Shown: positions 1 to 12,309, counted from the first letter of the stretch. The stretch: DNA of 64,000 nucleotides from Ottelia alismoides (GCA_037367405.1 JAZKJV010011597.1:372001-436000); one strand, 5' to 3'. A program made the numbers and translations. The notes: generated by a model from the letters alone, not told the origin.

Positions 1-697
1 TGATCTTGTCAGATAGAAGGAGGGTGGATTTGGATAGACTAATGGATGCGGCTCCTACCCCAGTCGTCTTCTCCTAGACAAAGACCATTTCGTTTGGACG
101 GGTAAGAAGTTCTGAGTCAAACTTTTATATAACAAACCAAGAAATGGTGAGGAATGACAAGATATTGACTTGTGTCAGGATGTGAAGATCATTTGGGCAA
201 GCATGATACCGAACAGAATAAAAATCTTCCTCTGGTGTCTGAGGAGAGAGAAATTACTAGACAAGGTTAGGAGAGCAAGGCTTTTGAATTTTCAGGATGT
301 GATGTGTGACATATGCGAGGAGAAGGAGGAGAAATCAGAGCATATCTTCCTCTCTTGTGGGACCTCGATGAAGGTCTAGAAAGAACTAGCGATTTCATGG
401 GTAGATGCATGTGGCTTTTCGAGCTTATGGGAAGGGGTAAGGTAAGTAGGAGGCAGCTCCGCTGATGATCTGGCAAAACCTTTCGTGGCGCTATGGGCAA
501 TTTGACAGGCAAGAAATGAGCTTATTTTTAAAATCAGAGGTTCTATCCAGAAAATGTTGTCTCTCATTATAATGCTTTCTGGTGTTTGTCGGAGTCTAGT
601 TAGTTATATGGTGTAACACTCCTCTTTATCTGATATAATATAAAAGTTACGTGGTGACTCCCATCTCGGAAGTTCGCCCTCTTTTTCTTTAAAAAAA
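1..697 (+). pseudogene. 3' end of a LINE, RVT zinc-binding tail of ORF2, truncated by the window
   Basis: This is the distal part of a non-LTR retrotransposon ORF2. The peptide readable from 170 to 379 has the plant LINE tail pattern: an IPNRIK.FLW core, then a C-x2-C...H...C zinc-binding cluster (CDICEEKE...SEHIFLSC). The same region is found in the LINE copy at 4230-4606, so both belong to one family. Beyond a stop at 377-379 the coding sequence can still be followed in other frames to about 530. The 3' UTR ends near 690 with a GTGACTCCC...CGGAAG motif followed by an A-run, as in the other copy at 4711-4755. The start lies outside the window, so the 5' boundary and target duplication cannot be seen. 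The copy is dead. Confidence 0.8.
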
Positions 698-1090
698 TTT
701 ATATTATCTGCTGTGAAATTATTTTTTGATATTTGAAATTAGCGACAAATATTATATTTATTCATTACTATATATATATCATTAGTGATGGTCTATATAG
801 CGATGATTATTAATTATTTTTAATGAATTGCTATTTTAAAAATATTTAACAAATTGTTAAATTACATTAATTATTAATTATTATTAATGAATTGCTTAAA
901 TTAGAGCAATCATAAATCAATATTATGATGATAAATCAGGGATTTATAAACCCACTATACTTAAGCTTTACTCAACCTCAAGTAAATAAAGAATGAATAA
1001 GTTTATTGATCCCTAACTGTGCATGTGTATATACAAGATTGTTTAATCCAAAACTCCCGATTTTAGTGAACCAAAAATTCCACTCAAGAT
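698..1090. other. AT-rich spacer, nothing recognised
   Basis: About 390 bp of AT-rich sequence between the LINE tail and the outer hAT element. It contains short direct repeats of TTAATTATT-like words around 810-890. I see no coding potential, terminal repeats or RNA gene. Confidence 0.6.
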
Positions 1091-1098
1091 GGTGGAAT
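1091..1098. repeat. Left 8-bp target-site duplication of the outer hAT element
   Basis: GGTGGAAT directly before the left terminus at 1099. The identical 8 bp follow the right terminus at 5275-5282. Eight base pairs is the hAT superfamily hallmark. Confidence 0.85.
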
Positions 1099-2621
1099 CA
1101 ATGCCGTCCCTGACCTTTCATGGGCCCTAGGCAAAAGAGAAGAAAAGGGCCCCTATAAAAATAATTAATTTTTTAATTTGTAAATTTCTTATAAATAAAG
1201 TTCTTTAAATTTTAAAAAGAACTATGTATGTTTATGATCAAGGAGCATCAAACAATAAATAATGAATTAATATTATAAAAAAAAATAATTTCTACAATCG
1301 AAATAGACATCTATGAATATAATGCAACTCAAGGAACGAAAATACAAACAAAAACTATGGGAAATAGCTAGCAAAAAAAATGTACAACCTTGTTTTTTAA
1401 AGTTAGGATTCTTGATAACGTTCAAGCATAGAAGCACATATATCTATTGACTATAATAATAAAAAATAATTAAAAATCAAGAGTTTCATCTCTTAATGTT
1501 TATTTTCCATATCATATGGACCGAAAAAATATGGTTAGAGTAATAATATTCTAGCAAGAAGCACTAAACAATTAATTACAATAAAAATAATACATGATTT
1601 AAACAAACAATAAAATAATAGTTACGGAAAAATAATCAAGTCATCAGTTTTTTTATTTGACAGTGGTAATCAGGCCAATCTAATAGTTTCTATTAACAAT
1701 CCAAGATCCAAACATATATATGTTAATAAAATAAATTTCAATCACAACAAGCATTAATCTTGAAACCTAAATTAAATAATAAAGATTTAGTTTTACGGAA
1801 AACAAAATAAGTTACCTAAAAAGATTATTTGATTGTTATTCACAATCCTACCATAAAAATATTCTTACAACAAATATAAAACTGATTAATGACAATAAAA
1901 ATTTTGAAAAAGGAAATGTATGTCCTGTGATTGAGAAATGAGAGATGATTTTTTTTGTAAAAAAGATAACAACAATTTAAGTGGTTAACGCCACACTCTT
2001 AGTCATAAATTAAAAGCATGAGAAATTGCAGCAATGGCGGAAATCGCAAATCACAATAAAAGGAGGTCATATTTGTCTCCAAAGGACACATTTATGTTCA
2101 TGTGGAGTCTTAACTTTTAAGATATTAATATGACATTCGGGAACCAAATGCTTTTTAGGCATTTAGGAATATGAACAATCAAATGACATATGTAAATTTA
2201 AATAATTAATGGACCTATGTAGCCATTTAGATATTGGATTGGTATTTGATATGGATGAACACGGATACGGATATATCCGAATATCTACTTACAGTATTCG
2301 AAAAAAAATACTAGATATGGATATCCGTATCCAATATTGATGGAATAGGGATCGTATATGAATATGGATTGCTAAATTTTTCGGATATGGATGCAGATAT
2401 GGTAATTGCTTGAATATCCGGATTTGGATCCGGATATCAAAATAAAATATTTAATATTATTTTATATATTAGTTAATATAATACAAGACACGATTCCATG
2501 TTATTATATTAGTATTATATATTATATAATACAATATATCAATGATATTAATCAACTTCCGTTTATTTGGGGATGATATGAACAAAAGTTACAATCTATA
2601 TCCCCCCTTTTGCTTCTGGTT

Positions 2622-2637
2622 AAGAATGCATGTCACC
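2622..2637. repeat. LINE target-site duplication, left copy
   Basis: AAGAATGCATGTCACC; the identical right copy is at 4756-4771. It lies in Ac-like element sequence and fixes both LINE boundaries. Confidence 0.93.
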
Positions 2638-4606
2638 GAAGACCACCCAATGGGAACCAATGATTTCAGGTCGATTGCGCTTTCGAATGGGATTTATCTC
2701 ATAGTGGCAAAAGTGTTGGCAAACAGGCTCAAGATGGTCATGGATTCCCTCATTATGGAAGGCCAATCTGCTTATATTCCAGGACGCCAAATGGCAGATG
2801 TGTTGGTTATGGCATCTGAGATATGTTTAGAGTGGAGGCGCAGGGGTACAAAGGGTGTGATGTGGAAGATCGATTTTGCTAAGGCATACGACTGCGTCAA
2901 CTGGAACTTTCTGTGGGCGTCACTAAGAAGAAGAGGTTTCCCGGATAACTGGATTGGGTGGATGAAGAGGTGCGTCACCACGACCTCCTTCTCAGTCTTA
3001 GTGAATGGGCGGCCGGAGGGTGGATGGTTCCAACCTCAAAGAGGGGTACGACATGGATGTCCTCTAGCACCCATGCTTTTTGTGCTGGTAGCTGATGCGT
3101 TGGCGGTCCTTTTCAGACAAGCGATCGAAGGTGGTTGGTGTGAAGGCTTTCGCCTTGGTGAGATGTCTATACCATTGCTGCAGTATGCTGATGATACTTT
3201 ACTTTTTCTTGGCGGAACGGATGAAATGGTTAGCAGGGCGGTTCAATTGCTAGACATTTTCATCAGTCTATCCGGTCTTGAGATTAACCTGCAGAAATCG
3301 ATAGCAATCACTTTTGGAGTACAAAATGAGGAACGAGTTCATATAGCTGAGATGCTCCGTTGTCCGTTGGGGGACATGCCGATTACATCCCTGGGACTTC
3401 CTCTAGTGGGTGGGAAGCTCAGAATTGCTGATTGGGATGCAGTTATCCAGAAAATCGAATGGAGGCTGGCTGGATGGAAGGCGACCACCTTATCTAGGGG
3501 TGGGAAGTTGGTGCTACTGAAGCATGTGGTGTCAGCCATTCCAACTTTCTTTTTCTCCACTAGGATGATGCCAGTAGGGGTTCGAAAGAAGATATAAAAG
3601 CTGATGAGAAGATTCTTTTGGTCGGACGGGAAACAACAGAGGACGAGCATGCATCTGGTGGCCTGGGATGAAATCACAAAAACCCGTGAGCAGGGGGGGT
3701 TGGGAATCAGGGACCTGGCATGCATGAACAAGGCTTTGGTCGTGAAGTGGGCTCTGCGCATTTGGGGCTCATCTATGGACCTTGTCACAAGATTGTTGAG
3801 GAAGATTTATGGGGTGAAAGGTGAAGCAGTGGCCGCTTCTACTCGTTATGAATCTTCTTTGTGGAAAGGGGTTCGTGAAGTCCTGCCAACTATATCGGGT
3901 AGGCTTTCGCCGAAGCTGGAGGATGGGAGAGGTTTTAGATTTTGGAGGGATGATTGGACGGGGGAAGGTGCGTTAGAGATGCGCTTTCCAAGACTCTTTG
4001 CAATGGCAATGTCGTAGGAGGCCACTTTATGGGAGGTTGCGTATTTGGGAGAGTGGAGACCAAATTTTAATGCGGTGCTCTCAGAAAGAAGGATTGAGGA
4101 GATTAAAAGCGGCGGTTCCTTTCATTGAGAATTTCTCTCAGATAAAGGATCACTATGTGTGGACTGGAACAAGATTCTCAGTCAAACAATTTTATGGGGA
4201 GTTGAGGAATGGAGGAGGGGGACAGGATCTTGATCTTTGTCAGGACGTGAAGATTATGTGGGCTTGTAGGATACCAAACAGGATAAAAGTATTCCTCTGG
4301 TGCTTGCGGGGAGACATGCTTTGTGACAAAGTGCGAAGATCTAGACTGCTGGGTATCCAAGAGGTGACCTGTGACAGGTGTGGAATACATATGGAGAACT
4401 CAGAACACAATTTCTTCAAATGTGAGACATCAGCGAAAGTATGGAAAGAAATGGCAATTCCATGGGTGGATGCAGATAGTTTTTCAGCATTCTGGGAAAC
4501 TATAAGAAGGGTTCGAGGCAATTCGTCGGACGATGTCACTAAACCATTTGTAGTGTTGTGGGCTATTTGGTTAGCGAGAAATGAGCTCATTTTCAAAAAC
4601 CAATGA
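2638..4606 (+). pseudogene. LINE ORF2 fragment: reverse transcriptase plus zinc-binding tail
   Basis: Reverse transcriptase motifs occur in order: motif A DFAKAYDCVNW (near 2872), motif B RGVRHGCPLAP (near 3042) and the catalytic YADD (3184-3195). The C-terminal IPNRIKVFLW and C-x2-C...H...C zinc-binding tail follow at about 4270-4430. The enzyme copies its own RNA at nicked target DNA. The copy is broken three ways. Its N-terminus is lost, with element sequence starting at 2638. There is an in-frame TAA at 3595-3597. A frameshift near 4000 moves the rest into another frame. An open frame begins upstream at 2542, but its first 32 or so codons are hAT sequence, not LINE. Flanking copies of the same family suggest past local activity. 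Confidence 0.88.
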
Positions 4607-4755
4607 TTTTACTCAGAAAATGTTGTGTCACATTGTAAATCTCTCCTTAGTATGTGGGAGTCCAGGTAATCCATCATGTAATTTTTCTTTTGTTTAAATA
4701 AATTTTATGCGGTGACTCCCAAGTCGGGAGATCACCCTTTTCTTTCTCAAAAAAA
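2638..4755 (+). mobile_element. 5'-truncated LINE (L1-like) inserted in the inner hAT
   Basis: The insertion is bounded by a perfect 16-bp target duplication, AAGAATGCATGTCACC, at 2622-2637 and 4756-4771. The 3' end has a short A-run (about 4749-4755). The 5' end starts inside the reverse transcriptase region of ORF2, so ORF1, the endonuclease and the N-terminal part of RT are missing. This is the usual outcome of incomplete target-primed reverse transcription. The 3' UTR closely matches that of the LINE tail at 1-697. Confidence 0.93.
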
Positions 4756-4771
4756 AAGAATGCATGTCACC
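4756..4771. repeat. LINE target-site duplication, right copy
   Basis: Identical to 2622-2637. Because the duplicate starts with AA, the last bases of the LINE A-tail cannot be separated exactly from the duplication. Confidence 0.9.
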
Positions 4772-5274
4772 TCGACAATCCCTTTTGTCAGGATGCAATT
4801 TATTTATATTTAATTATCAATTTTTAAAATCATTGTAAACTTTGATTAAATATCAATTCGAATTCGTATGTGATCATTAATAGACCCGTATTTGGGTTCC
4901 ATGTTTATTGGATCCATATTTGGATTCACACTTTCATTGGTTCATATTTGGATTAGCTCTTTATTTAATCTGTATTCAAGTTCGCTCTTTATTCGATCCA
5001 TATTCAGATTCGATAAATATCTTATTCGTATCCGTATTTTTAAGGATGTGATTTCCTTAATGCATATCCGAATCAGATCCGTATCCGTATTCGATAGAGA
5101 TGAAGTGAATATGGATATAGAATAGGCATATTTGATCCGTATCTGATCTGTTTTCATCCCTAGTATTTAAAATAAAAAATAAAAATTAACTATATGTAGC
5201 CAATTTAAAGATGGACCCCGAAATTACGGGGCCCGGGCCGTGGCACCCCGAGACAAGGCTCACGGACGGCCCTG

Positions 5275-5282
5275 GGTGGAAT
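5275..5282. repeat. Right 8-bp target-site duplication of the outer hAT element
   Basis: GGTGGAAT, identical to 1091-1098. Confidence 0.85.
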
Positions 5283-6845
5283 TAATGTTTAACTTCGAAT
5301 ACGAGATTAACCAGTCAAACTGACCAATCCGGTCCAAGGTTTTGAATGCCTAAAACATTTTACTTTGATTTTGAGTTACGATATATACAGGAATTAGAGC
5401 TAATGATGAAACTTATTTGAAATTCCTGTCGAGACCAGGATACATCATTACCTTCTATATCAAATTTACGTCGTAAGTACATTGACAATCAGCCGAAACT
5501 TTGATACAATTGACGGGGAATATTAAAAAGGATGGTTTTGAAATTGATCTACATAACATTTAATTAAGGTTCAATAGACTGGAAGTTCTTAGAGAAATAA
5601 TTATTTATTATGAAACTTGAGACATTATTATCTACTAATTAGTTAGAGTCGTTATCTAACATGGCCTCCACGTTCTGCAATCCACTGTTTAATGCGGCCC
5701 TTTTAATTAATCTGTTGCTTCCAGAGAATCGAATCTTAATCTAAACAAAGTTATTATCTCGTCTACATTGAAATTGTCGAACACTAAAATAACGAAATAT
5801 TTTAAAAGGAAAAGATGGAATCGAGACGTGCGCAGATGTACTTGATGTAAATTAATTATTATCATATCACTATCTAATTGGTTATTAATTTACAATAGGA
5901 TATGCAGGAAAACCACGATGCTGGCAGATACGAATTCTTTATTTTGAGGGTAAATAGTATATAAATGCCCAATTGTTTGTGTAATTAAGAAATTATCGGT
6001 AGTGTGAGATCGTTGAATAAAAAACGCGAACCGCCTTAGTACTAACGAAGAAATCGATCCTAACATTCAAATAAAATGTTGTAATCCTTCGTCTCCCTCA
6101 AAGTCAGTGGTCCATGCTAAACAAAGTTTTTATTTGTTCGTTTCGTCTCTAATAAATTTAAAAGAAGAAGTATATAAAGAAAATTTCCAATGGACAAAAT
6201 GCTCATTAGAATATACTGACCGTTCAAAGAAAACCATCGAGATAAAAGCCCTTCTCCGGTGATTTCGCAAAGAGTTTGAAACATTCATCAAAGATCGCCA
6301 AGCCTCCGTGTTAAAAGAAAACCACTAGCGTTAAACAGGTTTAGTCAACGGTTAAGTATAACAACTATCGTTGGAAAATAGTCTATCTTCAGAGATTGCG
6401 TACCACCGAGGAAGAACAAACTTAAAGACGTCAATATGTCACGATAATTTCCCTCGGCTGCTGCAACGATTTTGACTGTTATAAGGAACAGCTGATGTAA
6501 GTCAGCATCCACCTTATTAAATAAATATGTTCTCTTGCTTGATTAAAAAATACTTTCCAACAGGTTAACAACCGCTGAGGAATATGACAGATACTGAGAT
6601 ACGTACATCAATGGTTATATATTTGCATCGTCGGCAGTCACGGAACCGTTTAGAATGTATTAGGTTTTATACGCCACCGAAGCTCCCTCTTTCCAACTTT
6701 AGACCTGCAGCCGACCTCTTATAATATAAGACGAAATATATATTTTTTAAAAAAGCTTGCTTCTTCTTAACTCAACTTTGGTTGCTAACTCACTTGGTAG
6801 AAGAGAAGATTAGCAGTCATAACTAATTTATAATACCATTACATA
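5283..6845. other. Long non-coding stretch, nothing recognised
   Basis: About 1.56 kb without an open frame of note, terminal repeats or similarity I recognise. Base composition is moderately AT-rich and no tandem structure stands out. Confidence 0.6.
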
Positions 6846-6849
6846 GTAG

Positions 6850-6925
6850 TTAGCATGGACTCAATTGGTTAGAGTGTTGGTCTATCACACTAGAAGTTGC
6901 GTTATCGATCCCCTTTTTTCCCGTC
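6850..6925 (+). repeat. tRNA-like SINE head (candidate)
   Basis: The stretch contains a box A-like segment (ACTCAATTGGTTAGAGTG) and, about 30 bp on, a box B-like segment (GTTATCGATCC). Spacing and wording resemble the 5' half and T-arm of a tRNA, as in tRNA-derived SINEs with an internal Pol III promoter. It does not fold as a proper tRNA: the acceptor stem does not pair and the T-arm is degenerate. I see no clear poly(A) tail or target duplication, so a SINE relic or tRNA pseudogene are both possible. Confidence 0.35.
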
Positions 6926-6929
6926 CCGT

Positions 6930-9900
6930 ACTGCTTGCTAACGGTTATCAATACGATGCGATTGACATATAAGCCAACGTTAATAGTAGATCCAAGTTCG
7001 CAATAAAAGAGCTATGTTTCCAAACAGATTTGTCCATCTCTAATGGGAATCACATTGTAACATCTCAAGCTTAGGTGTACGATCTGCTGTCGAGGAAAAC
7101 TGATCCTGACAATTTGTTGGGTTCGGACCCGTTGACAATCATCCAAAATGCTTAAGCTCAAGTTGCCAAGTAGTAATCCCCACCACTTATAATCCATACC
7201 TACACTCCGTAAGTTTTAGACGTGGGACTACCATTGGATGTCGGGGTAATACACACATTGTGATTCATCACCTAATCTTTTTTTTCGTTTCAACTGATCT
7301 TCCACAAGGAATAAGTAGAAGTTGTGACGATGGTGGTGAACGCGCACATATTCGATTCACACCTTTTGAATTATAGAGTATGTGTACGATTCGCTCCAGA
7401 CAGCCAAGTGACTTTCCGTGTATGTAAGGACTCTAGCAAATAAGTGATAGAGAAAGCCATCTAGTTGATCACCTAGTCTCACTCAACCCGACGCATTACT
7501 GTTTACATATGCACTGAGACTCACTTATGGGTGTGGAGTCCTTAATGAATTCAACGATGGTTAAAAAAAGAGCACAAAGAGTAATGGATAGTTCGATTGG
7601 TAAGGGTAGTAGAATCTTCAAAGGCGAACGAAGAAGGACTTTAGATCTTCTCAAAGAAGATCAAAAGGAGCATGGAATGATGTCTTCTATGTTCGAGGAG
7701 CGAAGTCTTCTGCAACTATTGATAAGGGGCATAACAAGGGTTATCAACCCCTCACTCGCTATGACCAGCCACTTATATAGTTTAGAAAATCATGACATTG
7801 ATCAGAGAAAGACATTTTTGAAAGATCTGACATGATTTGTAGACATATCATTGATATTCCCATGCCCTTTCTGCTACTAAGCATCTTTGCTTGGAAGATT
7901 TGTGGGCTAGTTGTCCCACAAACAAAGGAAAATTGCACGGAAGTCCGAGGACCTTTAGTACCATACCCAAATCCCTTTCTACTTGTTTTCGCACCATGCG
8001 GCAACTGCCCTTGTCCCTAAGGATACATTCAATTGTTACTTACCCGGTCCTCAATCTTTGTAAACAAATCCGCTAAGACTCTCAACAACAAAATGTCATT
8101 GTTCCCATGACTTTTTGAAATATATTTATATTCAGATGAGATTTTTGTGCTAGGACTTGAGGCTCTATCCTAGTCCATTGCTCATAAAATTGGCAAGAAG
8201 CCAAGATCTAGGGTAAAGATTGGGGTTGCACAAAGAAGTAGCCTCCGCTTTTCCCTAACTTAGTTGCTTTGATAACACTCTCCCTCTCTCGATGCTCATC
8301 CATGACTCTCTTCATGGTGATCCTCCCTCTCTCTATATGTTCATCCATTTACCAACACTCCTCCTCGATGCCCCCCTCGTCTCGCATGGACACTTGTCGC
8401 TCCTTATTTTCTCCAATGATGTTATCATTATTTAGTTTATTTAGATTTTATTTTTATTTCAAGTTTAGGTATAGTTTTATTTTCGTTTGTATAGTTAATG
8501 TTTTTTTGTTATTTTCTCAATGTGACGTGGTTGTTGATTAGTTTGTTTCTTAACATGTGTGTGTTAGCATGGGGAGTGGTTGTGAGTAGATGTGTTTCTA
8601 TGGTTTGGTTGTAAGTGTGGTTGTGATTGGGTTAGTTTGTTGTGAAGGGGCCTGTGAGAGGTTTATTGTGTCAGGAGCATGTGAGTAAACATGGACAAAA
8701 TTCAAGCCGAATGGGCTCGGATTCCCATGCCTCCCGGCACAAGGTCCTAACCAAGCCCGTCCAGATGCAATACTTCAATACGCAAGCCATATATGAGTTG
8801 TTCCAACCCCTGGGTCACTAAAAGTCATTTTGTATATATTAAGTTAATTTATGAAAAACTAACTCAAGTATTACATGTGTTTCTTGATTAATTATTTTAT
8901 AAAATCTAATGTAACAATAATAATGCAAAAGTAACCATGAAAAATATTGTAATCAATTTTTTAAACATATGTGTTATCATTTTTTAATAATTTTTATGTT
9001 TGCCAACATGGCCGAGTTACGGGGTGCACGACCTGCTCATTTAATAGGTGAGCCAATGAGTGGGTCAGGTCGGGCTAACCCATACGCCATTTTTTTGGGG
9101 GCAAGTGTGACCCATTAGAGGGTTACAAATGCGAGCCCAAAGTATATTTTGACCACAATGACCTAATGTAAAAAAAGATAATTCTTTATTACAATGGTCT
9201 AAGCTTCATATAGCCTGCATATCTTGGTGGAGACTGGGCTAAACTGACCAACCATCACAGGAGATGTAACTACAATGGTCACATTCCTCTTCTTTTGTCA
9301 TTCTTTTGGCTTCCCTCTCTTTCTCGTTATACACTGTCATGTATTTGGAATGGTCGGGTTAGTCCCATGCTTAAGAAAGAAGTGCTAATCATGACCTATT
9401 TTATTTATCAAGGAGATCACTCCAAGTCAATTTTCTTCATAAAATTTATTTTTAGTAATGTGTACTAAATAATAAAAATAATTCCTAACTTATATCACTA
9501 TAGATATCAAGCTACAACTAGAAGAAAATCCATAAAAATCATATTCATGGAGAGCCCTCCGTTAAAACGGGTTCATAAATCACAAGACAAGAGACTGAGA
9601 AGATAGAATAGGTCCACAAAGTCATATCATAAGTAACTTCAACTCAAGTCAATGGACAAAACTCTGTAAGGATCTTGAATTGCTCATGGAGGATGAATTT
9701 TAAATATTAAACCAACGAGTCAAAAATAGTTGGATTCAGGAAAGAGACAACAACACAAAATTATGCGTCAATGCAAAAAGGTAGAAATTACATTCTAACT
9801 TTCTAGAATACCCTTGGAGTATTACACATTGATCTTTACAACATCTCTAAAATAGCCATTGACTTCTACCAAATGTTAGCCATGTGAGCTCAAGGTGAAC

Positions 9901-10815
9901 CATTCCTACAATAAATGTTGTTGTAATGTTTGATATATCGATACAAGTTATTGATTTATTTCACTCCATGTCTGAGATTAAATGAATGAATGCACTATAA
10001 GGTCCCTTAGTACTATTAGGGTTATGTACCATGGCTATCTTAATGATCATACAACTGTTAATTCAATTGTTGAATCATAAAGGTTGGTACTTGGATAAAT
10101 ATCTAAGGAGTTAGATTGAGGACTCATCAAGTACTGTCAAATGATTACTAAGAGATGATCTCCAGCATGAGAAGGAGATGTCAATCCTTCTCTATAGGCC
10201 GATATTTGACTAACCCTTTATGCAGGTCATCTGCATAGGAATCGAGATTTAGAGATGTCAGACAATTTAGGTCAAAGAGTAGACTTAACGAGATCGAGAT
10301 AACCACATCATGTGTTGTATGTTATCACAATATAAGCATGCATCTTCTGACTGGAGACGAATGTATTGTTATATATCTAAGTATGTACATTTGGCAGACC
10401 GATAGGTTGATGGTCCAATTAAGATCTATACACAATGAGATTGTATGCATACAATAGCATATGAGTAATACAATCTCTCAAAGGGATCATACAAGTTCAC
10501 TTGTGAATCAGAAGACATGATCTCACTCATGAGGTATTGGGACTGATTAAATTCCATGCAAAGTCGACTTACTTTGAAAGCATGACAAGAATTTGTAGGT
10601 ATGATGTATGATATTGGAAAGCGTAGTGATAAAACCATTAAGATGACAGTGTAAAATCGATCTTTATCTTCGGGTTTATTTTGTGTCTTCCAATATGCAG
10701 TATATACAGGTATTAGGAATACCTGAGGGTAAGGTGATCATAAATGATTGTATAACGATGATGTTTCCATTTATAGGAAGTGATGAAACTAGTCTGGATT
10801 TTATTAACTCTTCTT
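6930..10815. other. Non-coding region without recognisable genes
   Basis: Short open frames (for example 102 codons at 7527-7835 and 90 codons at 8269-8541) show no protein family features and are not supported. The part from 7020 to 7260 has wording common in plant repeats (CCCCACCACTTATAATCC). The part from 8990 to 9110 has GGTCGGGCT-type runs that could be subterminal hAT motifs, but no matching opposite end was found. From about 9900 the sequence may be the upstream continuation of the repeat whose recognisable arm starts near 10820. Confidence 0.5.
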
Positions 10816-10819
10816 ATTA

Positions 10820-12205
10820 GGGAAGTGATCTGATCTTTGTTCAAATGTTGGACATTGATCTGAATGTGGTTCAGATGCAATGAGAAGATTAGAACTACAG
10901 TCTTGATTTAATCAAAAATATATGAGAGGTCCTTGAGATATGTATTTGAGACGTGATCTCAATATCCAAGTCATTATACATGGAACACACAATCTCCATG
11001 TCCTTATATTCAAGTATCTGTGGAGAAAACGTATTATTTTTGAAAGAGTTCAAGAATAATTCTGTTGATAAATGTAAATGTACGCATTGAAAAATGAATA
11101 ATTAAATATGATTTGATTATTATGGATATGAATAGTATTGATAACGCTATCCATATTAATCACATGTATTATAAATGTGATTTATAATATGTTAAAGAGA
11201 GCTATTTGTAAATAACATTTATAATTTACATGTTGATGTAAATTGGATTCACATTGGATATTTAATTAAAAATGTAATTTACATTTTATTTTAGGTTGTG
11301 AATGTGATTCACAAATTCCCAATGACATAATTGATATTTCACAAATTAATTTGATATTATTTCATGAAATAATATACAATAAAAGTTGTTGTATATAATG
11401 TAGGATTATATGAGATATTCGATCTCATATAAAAGGAAGAAGGAGTGCACATTCCTTTCAAGAAGGGTGGACGACGACCTTGATTTAGACTCAAGGTGGC
11501 CGTCCTCCCTTGATTGGAAGGAGCATTCTCTCCTTCCTAATCCAACATGGTATGATATGCTGATTTGATTGAATTAATTTATATTTATGATTTATTCAAT
11601 ATAATTTAAATTTAATTAAATTAGTTATTGTTGTATTTTTACAATGAAATCATGTCCACTTAAAGAAACACAAATCAATATCCACCATTGGATTTTTATT
11701 GTTCATGGATTGAGATCCATAGACTCCCAAAATATTATAAAAGAAGAGGCAACCTAGCTCTTCATTTTATAACAATTAAATAGTCTCTCTCTCCTCATCG
11801 TCGTTGACATACCATTGTGCTGCCGCTTTGAACTCTCATGAATATCTGTATCCTTTGGTACACCTCGCTCGTGAAGAATACGTCGGATCTCATATGATGT
11901 GATTAGGAGATTCATCGCTTGGATTATCAACATCTATAGCAAGGATCAAACATTTTATCAACGCGCTCGCAAGCGTCTCCTCTGTTGGATCGGACTTTAG
12001 ACATGAGGTCTCTTATTTTAGAGACGCAATCACAACCACACTTCAAGAGATATTCTGATCTCTATTTTCTGGTTTAGATGAAATGATACGAGAAACATTC
12101 TCGGATCATATGGTTTCATCATTTTTTTAAATTCCGCTGCACTGAGCAATTAGTGCGACTAATCGCTCCTGATCGCATATAATGTGACCTTCATGCTTCC
12201 ATGAC
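10820..12205 (+). repeat. Left arm of a long imperfect inverted repeat, family unidentified
   Basis: This stretch is the reverse complement, with moderate divergence and indels, of 15030-16618. Shared landmarks include GTTGGACATTGAT (10849), CAATGAGAAGATTA (10880), GAGTTCAAGAATAATTC (11046), ATAAAAGAAGAGGCAACC (11737) and the tail around CTAATCGCTCCTGATCGCAT (12159). No protein frame is visible. Two copies of one dispersed repeat, possibly LTR or leader sequence of a retrotransposon, inserted in opposite orientations is the simplest reading. Confidence 0.75.
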
Positions 12206-12309
12206 ACACTGATGATTCTCTCTATAACCTTTATTTAACCTAAAGCTGGTCAACATATCCCTATAACCTTAATAGCTCACTAGTAGGCGAGCTAGAAAAC
12301 CCTGAAGGT

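Larger units (their letters stand above)
2250..5162. mobile_element. Inner Ac/Ds-like hAT element, itself split by a LINE
   Basis: The left end begins TATGGATGAACACGGATACG. The right end, read in reverse complement, begins TAGGGATGAAAACAGATC, followed by AGATACGGATC. This resembles the TAGGGATGAAAACGG termini of Ac/Ds-group hAT elements. The flanking 8 bp are GTATTTGA (2242-2249) and GTATTTAA (5163-5170), one mismatch apart. Both subterminal regions (2260-2450 and 4850-5150) are packed with degenerate copies of GGATACGGATAT and its complement, like the repeated subterminal transposase-binding motifs known in Ac. Without the LINE only about 780 bp remain and no transposase is visible, so it is a Ds-like non-autonomous element. 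Confidence 0.8.
1099..5274. mobile_element. Outer non-autonomous hAT element, carrying two nested insertions
   Basis: The left end reads CAATGCCGTCCCTGACC. The reverse complement of the right end reads CAGGGCCGTCCGTGAGC. These match at 13 of 17 positions and resemble the CAGGGCCG-type ends of plant hAT elements. Perfect 8-bp duplications GGTGGAAT flank the pair. Just inside each end are GGGCCC-rich words (1121-1154 and 5228-5240). Without the nested elements about 1.25 kb is hAT sequence: 1099-2241 and 5171-5274. That sequence is AT-rich and has no transposase reading frame, so the element is non-autonomous or fully decayed. Orientation is unknown. Confidence 0.85.

Noticed and set aside
6850..6925. 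Functional tRNA gene
   Set aside because: Box A- and B-like words are present but the acceptor stem does not pair and the T-arm is degenerate. Kept only as a SINE candidate.
7527..7835. 102-codon frame in the left non-coding region
   Set aside because: No domain, no conserved context and ordinary length for a chance frame in this much sequence.
8690..9110. A further hAT element, suggested by GGTCGGGCT-like words
   Set aside because: No matching inverted ends or 8-bp duplication could be found.
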